This document shows, piece after piece, positions 1-6,184 of a DNA stretch of 15,206 bases. A program made the translations under genes and the position numbers. A model generated the notes under the pieces. The model had not been told where the DNA came from and did not search any database. It saw only the letters and a list, made by a program, of their open reading frames with translations. The DNA comes from Planctomycetota bacterium (GTDB lineage: Bacteria; Planctomycetota; Phycisphaerae; Sedimentisphaerales; Anaerohalosphaeraceae). The stretch is taken from assembly GCA_021160785.1 (NCBI GenBank), contig JAGHBX010000484.1, forward strand, positions 1 to 15,206. Reading direction: 5' to 3'. The stretch's first letter is position 1. Every line of letters starts with the position of its first letter.

Positions 1-194
1 GACGTGGCTGAACCATCCCTTTGCTGCGCTTCGCTTCGCAAAAGGCCGCCACCCATTTCCGGCTAAACTCAAATTGGAATCGCCTTCGGCGATGCTGTTT
101 CTTAGCGGATTCCTCCGCTCCGGCCTTTCAGGCCTCCGGTCGGAATGACAGGTTAGCGATGGGCTAAGAGCCCACCCGACGATGTGGATTTGTG
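1..194. repeat. Intergenic cluster of four short perfect stem-loops
   Basis: No gene is visible here. The stretch holds four perfect inverted repeats with 3-4 nt loops: ATCGCC-ttc-GGCGAT at 79-93, GCGGA-ttcc-TCCGC at 105-118, GGCCT-ttc-AGGCC at 122-134 and TGGGCT-aag-AGCCCA at 160-174. None is followed by a clear T-run in either direction, so a simple intrinsic terminator is not obvious, although the cluster lies just past the 3' end of the minus-strand gene at 195. The first hairpin has a near-identical inverted copy at 6150-6167. This suggests dispersed REP-like intergenic palindromes; that reading is inference. Confidence 0.5.
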
Positions 195-2129
195 TTATTT
201 GGGGGGAGGTGCGCCGGTTGGTGATGCGGGGGCGACTTCGATGAGCCCTTCGCACCAGTGCTTGAGGGTGTGGTTGTCGAATGCGATATCGGCGGTGATG
301 ACATAAACGCCCGGGGGGGTATCCGGGGCGACGGTGATGCTAAAGTCTACGTGCTTTTCACGATGCGGCGATATGTGAAGCGATACCTCGGCGGGCGTGC
401 ACTGCAAACCGGCGGGCGGATTCGGGTGCACTGTAAATGTCGCGACGTCGTCGGAGTGGTTGAGGATATTGATCGCCATTTGCACCGTGCCGCCGGGTTG
501 AGTCTTCAGGCCGTATGGGAAGAAACGAGCCCATCGCTCGTCGATGCCGAAATTGGGGTTGGCCCACGGAAAGAGGGGTTTCATCAGATCGCGACGCTGC
601 TTGAGAATCCATGTCATGCTGTTGATCTGATCCGGGCTAAACGCAAAGGTCTCGGTTACATGCTGATTGATCAGCAACGTATTGGCCGGCATCGTGCGCA
701 GGATGTCGAGGCAGTGAAAATAGCCGCCCCCTTCGTGAAGTATGTTTCTGTTGAGCAGGCAGTAGTCGTCCAGGCCGGAGGGCGTAAACGAGTCGCCGAT
801 GAAGAATATCTTTTCGGCATCGCCCTTTTCAACGAGCATCGCGTCATGATAAATCGTCTGACCCGAAAAATCGTAGAAGGTCAGATCGAACTCTTTCCAC
901 CGCATCTTCTGCTTATGACGCATGATCTTGATGTCGACGATAGGATGGTCGGTCATCGCCGGAAGGCGAAAGGCCCACGGGCTCTTGAGTATCTGCGCGA
1001 GCGGCTCACATGCGTAGACAGGGCAGGGGAATTCCTTCAGCAGGTCGCCGACGGCGTTGGTGTGGTCGTCGTGATAGTGGGTGATGAACAGGCCGCCCAG
1101 GCTTTTTAGTCTTCCGTCGCTGCGGCGTTTTTGGAGTTCTTTGACGATATTCGTCCCGCCGCAGTCAATGAGAAATCCCCGGCCGTCGGCTGCCATGATG
1201 AGCCGTGAGTTGCCGATGCACACAATCCAGTCGGGCGGCTGTTTATTGATTTTGACCGCCCACTTCATCCAGTCCACCTTAGGGTCGGGACCGAGCACTC
1301 TGGCGGCTAATGTATCGTAACTCTCCTTGAAATACCATCGGCCGGCGCTAATTGACAGATAGTTGCGGTAGACCGCCTGCAGGCGTGCGATCAGTTTTTC
1401 GATGGCCTGCTGCGGATTGTTTATCACGGGACCGCGGGCCGGAATGAGAATGTCGGGTCTTTTTGCCGCCACCTTGCGGAGGCTTTGAATCAACTCGCCC
1501 ATGCGCCCGGCCCAGCCGTGATAGCCGCGGATATTCGCTTCGGCGACGGCATCCTGGAGACTGTACAGATCGAGCAGTTGTCCGTCGCCATAAATCAGAT
1601 CGCCGACGAAAGCGTAATTAACGCCGTCGATCTTTGTCAGATACGACACCGCGCCCCGGGTGTAGCCGGGCGTGTCAATCACTTCGAAATTGACCCCGTG
1701 TACGTCAAAGGACTCTCCACCCTTGGCGGCGTGAGTGATTCGCATAGGCCGGGTGATTATCTTCGTCGTCTGCTGGGCGTAGTCATGGTACCTTTTCTGC
1801 GGAAACTCACGCCAGAAGCCGTCTGCTTCGGTAAAGCTGTCTGCCTCTGCAGCGGGCACAACCGCTGCCGCGCCGTTTTCGACAAGCTTTCGACCCGCCC
1901 ATACCACATCGCGACGACTGTGCGTAAACAGAACCGCCGCCGCTTCCTCGATCATGTCTTTGGGATCGCCGTAGACAACAATCCGGGACTTACCTGCGTC
2001 AATAACAACCCCGTTGACCGGGCCGGGGAAAATTGCCACACGTTTGTTCGACTGGCCGTCTCCGGCGGCGAACAGGGTTGCGGGCGACAAGACCGAGACT
2101 ATTACCGTTATCCAAATCGTGCGTTTCAT
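195..2129 (-). CDS. Secreted tandem metallo-beta-lactamase-fold protein
   Basis: An exported protein of 644 residues. The ATG at 2129 begins a signal peptide (MKRT, then a hydrophobic stretch ending near LFAA) and has a GGAG about 8 nt upstream. A promoter ending at 2163 rules out the longer TTG start at 2174. The second MBL fold (about residues 300-530) keeps the metal-binding set: HYHDDH at 351-356, a His near 428, GD at 445-446 and a late His at 490. The first fold (about 35-250) is degenerate: the motif is HSRRDVV at 70-76 and the usual TPGHT is PGYT, while GD at 176-177 survives. Residues 545-635 look like an Ig-like/NEW3-type beta-sandwich, and the tail is Pro-rich. The likely role is a periplasmic hydrolase of unknown substrate with one active and one structural MBL half. 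It stands alone and is divergent from the porin. Confidence 0.85.
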   Translation of the reverse strand: MKRTIWITVIVSVLSPATLFAAGDGQSNKRVAIFPGPVNGVVIDAGKSRIVVYGDPKDMIEEAAAVLFTHSRRDVVWAGRKLVENGAAAVVPAAEADSFTEADGFWREFPQKRYHDYAQQTTKIITRPMRITHAAKGGESFDVHGVNFEVIDTPGYTRGAVSYLTKIDGVNYAFVGDLIYGDGQLLDLYSLQDAVAEANIRGYHGWAGRMGELIQSLRKVAAKRPDILIPARGPVINNPQQAIEKLIARLQAVYRNYLSISAGRWYFKESYDTLAARVLGPDPKVDWMKWAVKINKQPPDWIVCIGNSRLIMAADGRGFLIDCGGTNIVKELQKRRSDGRLKSLGGLFITHYHDDHTNAVGDLLKEFPCPVYACEPLAQILKSPWAFRLPAMTDHPIVDIKIMRHKQKMRWKEFDLTFYDFSGQTIYHDAMLVEKGDAEKIFFIGDSFTPSGLDDYCLLNRNILHEGGGYFHCLDILRTMPANTLLINQHVTETFAFSPDQINSMTWILKQRRDLMKPLFPWANPNFGIDERWARFFPYGLKTQPGGTVQMAINILNHSDDVATFTVHPNPPAGLQCTPAEVSLHISPHREKHVDFSITVAPDTPPGVYVITADIAFDNHTLKHWCEGLIEVAPASPTGAPPPK

Positions 2130-2524
2130 CGTGTTTCTCCAATTGGGTTGGACGTCTATGCTTCTATACCACAAAATGCGGTAAGCGTCAAATAGCGGCT
2201 CATCCGGGAAATCCTATGAACCGAAGCCTGCCAACTACATTGTGCCTCACCAAAAGGAATTTTTTTTCAGCATTACAAAACCTCTTATATGCGGAGTAAT
2301 ACATCGTTTTTTGCCCTTGCACCCCTTCGCCTGCGACTCTACATGGGTGGAGAGTTTGTTATCAGTATTGATACGCAGCTTGTGGCGTGTTCGTGGTGAA
2401 TTAACACATATCTAACAACCAACTCACACCGTTCTAACGCTTTGTTTATTGAATGGAAAGCGGCGTTGGTGGCGATAAACAGTACAACCAGATGGGGGCA
2501 ATTTCTGGAAAAAGAAGAATTGAG
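2130..2524. other. Divergent intergenic region, MBL gene / porin
   Basis: This 395-bp gap separates two divergent genes. It holds the MBL promoter at its left end. Towards the porin I see AT-rich sequence, a T8 tract near 2260-2267 and two similar TCTAAC words (around 2410 and 2432), but no convincing -35/-10 pair for the porin. Reading frames crossing the gap have no recognisable product. Confidence 0.5.
2163..2191 (-). promoter_or_regulatory. Sigma70-like promoter of the tandem MBL gene
   Basis: On the minus strand, TTGACG (2191-2186), a 17-bp spacer and TATAGA (2168-2163) fit the housekeeping consensus. Transcription would start near 2156, giving a leader of about 27 nt with the GGAG ribosome-binding site. 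Confidence 0.6.
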
Positions 2525-3865
2525 ATGAAGGTAAGATGTTGGAAGATCCTGACGGCTGCGCTAATTGCGGCGATGTTTCTGGCGATTGCTACCCCGCATG
2601 CAGCCTGTGCTGACGAGAGTACCGAGGCACGGCTTCGGAAGCTGGAGGCGACGTTAGCGGCGGTGCAACAGGAACTGGCAGCGCTCAAAGCAGAACAATC
2701 CGCCCAAAAGAGCAATCCCGCACCTGTTGCCTACGAAAAGCAGCTCGACGATATGGTAGCCAAGGCCATCGACGAAAGAGCCGCCGAGATGGGTTCTGCC
2801 CCTTCCTGGCTGCAGGACATGGAGTTTTTCGGTGACTTTCGATACCGCCATGAGCAAATCAACGATACGGGCGAAAGCAGCAGTATCAGCGGACAGCAAC
2901 GCGACCGGAATCGAATCCGTGCACGAATCGGTCTCAAGGCGACGATCAACGACGAGTTCGACACGATCTTCCGGCTGGCAAGCGGCAGCAGCGATACGCC
3001 GACGTCCACGAATCAGACCTTAGGCGATTCGGCGTCAGATTCATTCAGCAGCAAGGAAGTCTGGCTGGATTGGGCCTATTTCGACTACCATCCCGACTCC
3101 GTAGGCGGACTCAATGTCTACGGCGGTAAGATGAAACAGCCCTTCTACCGCGTCGGCAAGAATCAACTGGTCTGGGACAGCGATGTCTCTCCCGAAGGTG
3201 TCGTGGGCAGCTACACGTTCGATCTGGGTGTGTCCAATACCGCGACAATCAACGCCGGCGGACTCTGGATGAGGGAAAGAAGCGGCGATGCGGACAGCTC
3301 CTTCTGGGGCCTGCAGGGCCTGGTCAAACACGATCTGGGCGAAGGGAGGCATGTATTAGGCGGAGTGTCCTATTATGACATGGGCAATATCGAAGACCAC
3401 ACGCTTGCCGGTGTAAGCCTTAACGGAAACACCAGTGACGGAACGGGCGCATATAAATTCGACTATAATCTCATCGAAGGTTTTGCCGAGTACGGTTTTC
3501 CGATCTGCGAGATGCCGTCAGCGGTCTTTGCCAATTACATTGAAAACACCGCCGCCACAAGCGGCAATAACAACGCCTTCTTTATAGGCTGTCGTCTCAA
3601 CAAAATCGGCAATAAGGTGGGCTCCTGGCAGTTGGGCTACAGTTATCGCGAAGTGGACCCGGATGCAGTTTTTGCGGGGCTGACGAATTCCGATATATGG
3701 TCCGGCGGTACGGGCGGCAAGGGCCACCAGTTGGGCTTTAGGTATCACCTGCTGAAAGATGTCGAGACGAGCCTGTCTTACTACATCACCGAGCGATATG
3801 ACAGACCCGACCAGAAGGGCGGCGACCTTAATATCCTGCACGCTGACATGATTTTCAAGTTCTGA
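2525..3865 (+). CDS. Outer-membrane porin (Porin_5-like)
   Basis: A 446-residue beta-barrel porin, probably for passive uptake of small solutes. I chose the ATG at 2525 because it starts a textbook signal peptide (MKVRCWK, hydrophobic core, cleavage after ACA at about residue 29); a longer in-frame start at 2453 would bury it. The mature N-terminus (about 31-62) is a coiled coil rich in Leu, Glu and Ala, typical of trimeric planctomycete and proteobacterial porins. An FFGDFRYR strand and an R-rich stretch (RDRNRIRARIGLKA) follow, then alternating aromatic strands through the rest. The protein ends in Phe (IFKF), the usual outer-membrane insertion signal. The ribosome-binding site is weak (GAAGAA, 9-10 nt upstream). 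It converges on the HD gene with 33 bp between stops. The family call is by pattern; substrate unknown. Confidence 0.85.
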   Translation: MKVRCWKILTAALIAAMFLAIATPHAACADESTEARLRKLEATLAAVQQELAALKAEQSAQKSNPAPVAYEKQLDDMVAKAIDERAAEMGSAPSWLQDMEFFGDFRYRHEQINDTGESSSISGQQRDRNRIRARIGLKATINDEFDTIFRLASGSSDTPTSTNQTLGDSASDSFSSKEVWLDWAYFDYHPDSVGGLNVYGGKMKQPFYRVGKNQLVWDSDVSPEGVVGSYTFDLGVSNTATINAGGLWMRERSGDADSSFWGLQGLVKHDLGEGRHVLGGVSYYDMGNIEDHTLAGVSLNGNTSDGTGAYKFDYNLIEGFAEYGFPICEMPSAVFANYIENTAATSGNNNAFFIGCRLNKIGNKVGSWQLGYSYREVDPDAVFAGLTNSDIWSGGTGGKGHQLGFRYHLLKDVETSLSYYITERYDRPDQKGGDLNILHADMIFKF

Positions 3866-3898
3866 TCGCGCAGAAATCGGTTAATGCCCCCCAGAGCA

Positions 3899-4690
3899 TC
3901 AGTCCCGGGCCAGTCGCTCGTCGCGATAGGCCGTTATCTGCCGGGCTGCTTCGGCGATGTCTTCGTCGGCCGGGAGCAACGCGATTATCTTCTCGAAATA
4001 CCGATTGCGTTTGATTTTGGCAAATGTCGCCGGAAAATTCAGATCGTACACCCAAGCCAGGTGTATCAACCTCATGTCGATGTGCGTCTTCAGCATCGCA
4101 TAATCAATGGACTCGCGCGTCCGTATCGCCTCGATTATCTCCGGCGAGTAACCCTCGCCCTGCGGGAACCAGTTGATCATCACCGATGCCTGCGGATCAT
4201 CGGGCGGCCTGGTATCCACCTCGGTCACCAGATAGTAGATGTCAAGCTTGTCGGCGTCGCGTATCAGCCTGGCGAACAGCCCGATGTCTTCATCGAGGTC
4301 GTCTGCGAGTTCCCTGGCCGCATGCAGTATGATTGCCTGCTCGATCACCGTTCGTTGACGCGGTTCAATGTTGTCAAGCACATTGCCCCTGGCGAGCACC
4401 TCCACCGCCAGGGGCCCGTGCGGAACACTCCCGGCGTCGGAAAAGGTGCGGTATTTCGTAAACTGCTCATAGCGTCCCAGATCGTGAAAGATCGCTATCG
4501 TCTCGGCCACGAGCCGCTGCGATTCACTGAGCCCCAGCGATTCGGTCAGGTAATTCATCTCGTCGCAGACCCGGCGCGTATGCTCTTCCTTTAGCTTCAG
4601 GTTGGCGTTGACAAAGACATCGTCCTTGTAAAACCCGGCCGCATATTTGGCAAACCATTGCTTGAAATCTTCTAACTGCTGTCTTTGCAT
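3899..4690 (-). CDS. HD-domain phosphohydrolase
   Basis: A soluble 263-residue protein with no signal peptide. The HD metal site is complete: H37 in EEHTRRV, H69-D70 in AIFHDLGRYEQF, H91, H123 in ILHAAREL and D145 in RDADKLD. Such proteins hydrolyse phosphate esters, often of nucleotides or cyclic nucleotides, but nothing here fixes the substrate. The start at 4690 has AAGGA about 12 nt upstream, a little far. It stands alone, with a perfect hairpin in its presumed 5' leader (4725-4740). There is no HD-GYP signature (no HHE..DGxGYP), so it is not a standard c-di-GMP phosphodiesterase. It also lacks the membrane parts of the c-di-AMP hydrolase PgpH. Confidence 0.85.
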   Translation of the reverse strand: MQRQQLEDFKQWFAKYAAGFYKDDVFVNANLKLKEEHTRRVCDEMNYLTESLGLSESQRLVAETIAIFHDLGRYEQFTKYRTFSDAGSVPHGPLAVEVLARGNVLDNIEPRQRTVIEQAIILHAARELADDLDEDIGLFARLIRDADKLDIYYLVTEVDTRPPDDPQASVMINWFPQGEGYSPEIIEAIRTRESIDYAMLKTHIDMRLIHLAWVYDLNFPATFAKIKRNRYFEKIIALLPADEDIAEAARQITAYRDERLARD

Positions 4691-4724
4691 AGGGTTACAG
4701 TTCCTTATGTTGGCGGTGGGCTGA

Positions 4725-4740
4725 TCCCGGTGCGCCGGGA
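4725..4740. repeat. Perfect hairpin upstream of the HD gene
   Basis: TCCCGG-tgcg-CCGGGA, a 6-bp GC-rich stem with a 4-nt loop, begins 35 bp before the ATG of the HD gene and would lie in its leader if transcription starts farther upstream. A weak promoter candidate (TGGAAA, 18 bp, TATAAG) sits beyond it on the minus strand. No T-run follows, so it is not an obvious terminator. Confidence 0.4.
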
Positions 4741-4818
4741 CCCCCTACTGCACAATTTGCTCTTATACCGCAATAGCACCCGATTTTCCAGCCCTGATGC
4801 GAAAAACCGTTGGATTGT

Positions 4819-4847
4819 TTGGTTCTGGGGCACGATTTGGTTATAAT
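4819..4847 (+). promoter_or_regulatory. Sigma70-like promoter of the cupin/TIM-barrel operon
   Basis: TTGGTT (4819-4824), exactly 17 bp, then a perfect TATAAT (4842-4847). The start would be near 4854, leaving about 47 nt of leader that ends in GGAG (4890-4893), 7 nt before the cupin ATG. Confidence 0.6.
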
Positions 4848-4900
4848 GATCGTTCGTCGCAAGATATCATGTTGTAATGGATTATTCATGGAGTTGATAA

Positions 4901-5182
4901 ATGCCGACCGCAAAAGATATCGTCGTAAAGAAACCGACCGAAGAGGAAACCGCCACCTGCAAAAGCTGGCCCGTCTGGACGTGCGAGCCCAGTGAGTTCG
5001 ACTGGGACTACACGCAGAGCGAAACGTGCCTTGTTCTGGAAGGCGAAGTTACCGTAACCGACCGACCCGAAGGTGAAGTGTCCGTATCCTTCGGACCGGG
5101 CGATCTCGTCGTCTTTCCGGTCGGACTTAAGTGCATCTGGAATGTCAAAGGCGCCGTAAAAAAACACTATAATTTCGGCTAA
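4901..5182 (+). CDS. Small cupin-domain protein (Cupin_3-like)
   Basis: A single cupin of 93 residues, cytoplasmic. The family pattern is clear: SETCLVLEGEV (residues 40-50) as motif 1 and FGPGDLVVFPVG (64-75) as motif 2, followed by CIWNV. Cupin_3 proteins are related to ureidoglycine aminohydrolase C-terminal cupins and to many small sugar- or metal-associated cupins. Motif 1 has Glu but not the two His residues of classical metal cupins, which is normal in this subfamily. The SD GGAG lies 7 nt from the ATG. The next gene starts 16 bp downstream with its own SD, so the two form an operon and the cupin may act in the same sugar pathway; that link is inference. Confidence 0.85.
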   Translation: MPTAKDIVVKKPTEEETATCKSWPVWTCEPSEFDWDYTQSETCLVLEGEVTVTDRPEGEVSVSFGPGDLVVFPVGLKCIWNVKGAVKKHYNFG

Positions 5183-5198
5183 AATTTGGAGAAGAAAG

Positions 5199-6116
5199 AT
5201 GAATTCAAGAAGCACACTCTCACGCCGTCGGTTTTTGATAAAAGGCGGTCTTGTCGCCGGTCTTGCCGTCTCGGCTGACGCGCTGGCCTTATGTGCAGAC
5301 GGAAAGACCGCGTTTTCAAAGAAAGGCCCGGATATCCGGTTCGGGTTTACGACCTATACGTGGGGCAAACCGTGGGACATCCCCACGATCATCACCAACT
5401 GCACGAAGGCAAAGGCGATGGGTGTCGAGATGCGAACCAGCCAGAAATATGCACACGGCGTTGAGCTTACAATCGGCGCCAGACAGCGAAGGGACGTTAA
5501 GAAACGTTTCAAGGACTCGCCGATTACATTAGTCGGTCTTGCAACGAGCGAACGCTTCGACTCGCCGGATACGGCCAAACTCAGGCAGGCAATCGAAAAC
5601 GCCAAAGGCTATCTAAAGCTAAGCCACGACGTCGGCGGAACCGGCATCCGGGTATTTCCGAACGACTTCCACAAGGAGGAACCCCGCGAAAAGACCATCG
5701 CCAGGATTGCAAAGGCACTGAACACATTAGGCCCGGTGGCGAAACAACTCAATCAGGAGATACGCCTGGAAAACCACGGCTCCGCCGGTGAAATGGTCAA
5801 CCTGAAATTGATCATGGACCATGTAACCCACCCGAACGTCCGGTTGAAGTTGAACTGCGACAAACGCGACATGGCGGGCAAAGGCCTCGAGTATAACTTC
5901 AACCTGATAAAGGACAAGCTCGGCCATACCATCCACGCCCACGATTTCAAGGACACAAACTTCGGCTACCAGCAACTGCTGAACCTGTTGGTAAAGAACA
6001 ATCACAAAGGCTGGATCCTGATCGAAAACAGCAGCAAGGTCGATGACCGCGTCGCCGCCCTGATCGAGCAGCGCGAAATCTTCGAAAAAATGTTAGCAAA
6101 CGCCCTGAAGGCCTAA
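5199..6116 (+). CDS. Tat-exported sugar phosphate isomerase/epimerase-like TIM barrel
   Basis: A 305-residue protein with a twin-arginine signal (SRRRFLIKGG at 8-17, hydrophobic stretch to about 31), so it is exported folded, probably with its metal bound. The body is an AP-endonuclease-2/xylose-isomerase-like barrel: strands at RFGFTTYTW (47-55) and GTGIRVFP (147-154), LENHGS with E191 and H193, KLNCDKRD with D221, HAHDFKD with H246/H248, and LIENS with E276. Those residues form the usual divalent-metal set. Substrates of exported members are mostly unknown; sugar epimerisation or inositol-type chemistry is typical of the family. SD GGAG at 5188-5191. Second gene of the cupin operon; it converges on the CE15 enzyme across a repeat-bearing 68-bp gap. 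Confidence 0.85.
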   Translation: MNSRSTLSRRRFLIKGGLVAGLAVSADALALCADGKTAFSKKGPDIRFGFTTYTWGKPWDIPTIITNCTKAKAMGVEMRTSQKYAHGVELTIGARQRRDVKKRFKDSPITLVGLATSERFDSPDTAKLRQAIENAKGYLKLSHDVGGTGIRVFPNDFHKEEPREKTIARIAKALNTLGPVAKQLNQEIRLENHGSAGEMVNLKLIMDHVTHPNVRLKLNCDKRDMAGKGLEYNFNLIKDKLGHTIHAHDFKDTNFGYQQLLNLLVKNNHKGWILIENSSKVDDRVAALIEQREIFEKMLANALKA

Positions 6117-6119
6117 GAT

Positions 6120-6140
6120 TGTATATTGTATATTGTATAT
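6120..6140. repeat. Three exact tandem copies of TGTATAT
   Basis: A 7-bp unit, TGTATAT, is repeated exactly three times just after the stop codon of the TIM-barrel gene, followed by TGG. It lies directly beside the palindrome at 6147-6167. Confidence 0.8.
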
Positions 6141-6146
6141 TGGAGT

Positions 6147-6167
6147 GGGATCGCCGCAGGCGATTCC
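6147..6167. terminator. Palindrome between convergent genes, inverted copy of the 76-93 element
   Basis: ATCGCC-gca-GGCGAT forms a perfect 6-bp stem, extendable to 9 bp with one G-T wobble. It sits between two convergent stop codons (6116 and 6185), so it may terminate transcription from both sides, although the following T-run is only three bases. Read on the minus strand, it matches 76-93 at 17 of 18 positions, which points to a dispersed element rather than a local terminator. Confidence 0.5.
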
Positions 6168-6184
6168 GTTTAATGTGGCCGGTG

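Noticed and set aside
2130..2174. Longer TTG start at 2174 for the MBL protein
   Set aside because: It would lie upstream of the -10 box of the best promoter and hide the signal peptide; ATG 2129 has an SD.
1485..2195. 236-codon plus-strand open frame opposite the MBL gene
   Set aside because: It lies antisense to a gene with signal peptide, promoter and MBL motifs; its own product has no recognisable domain.
2453..2524. Longer ATG start at 2453 for the porin
   Set aside because: It adds 24 polar residues in front of a clear signal peptide; the ATG at 2525 is the sensible start.
3884..4594. 236-codon plus-strand open frame opposite the HD gene
   Set aside because: The minus frame holds the full HD metal site and fits the gene layout; the plus frame has no family features.
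6120..6140. CRISPR-like repeat
   Set aside because: Three contiguous 7-bp copies without spacers are a simple tandem repeat, not an array.
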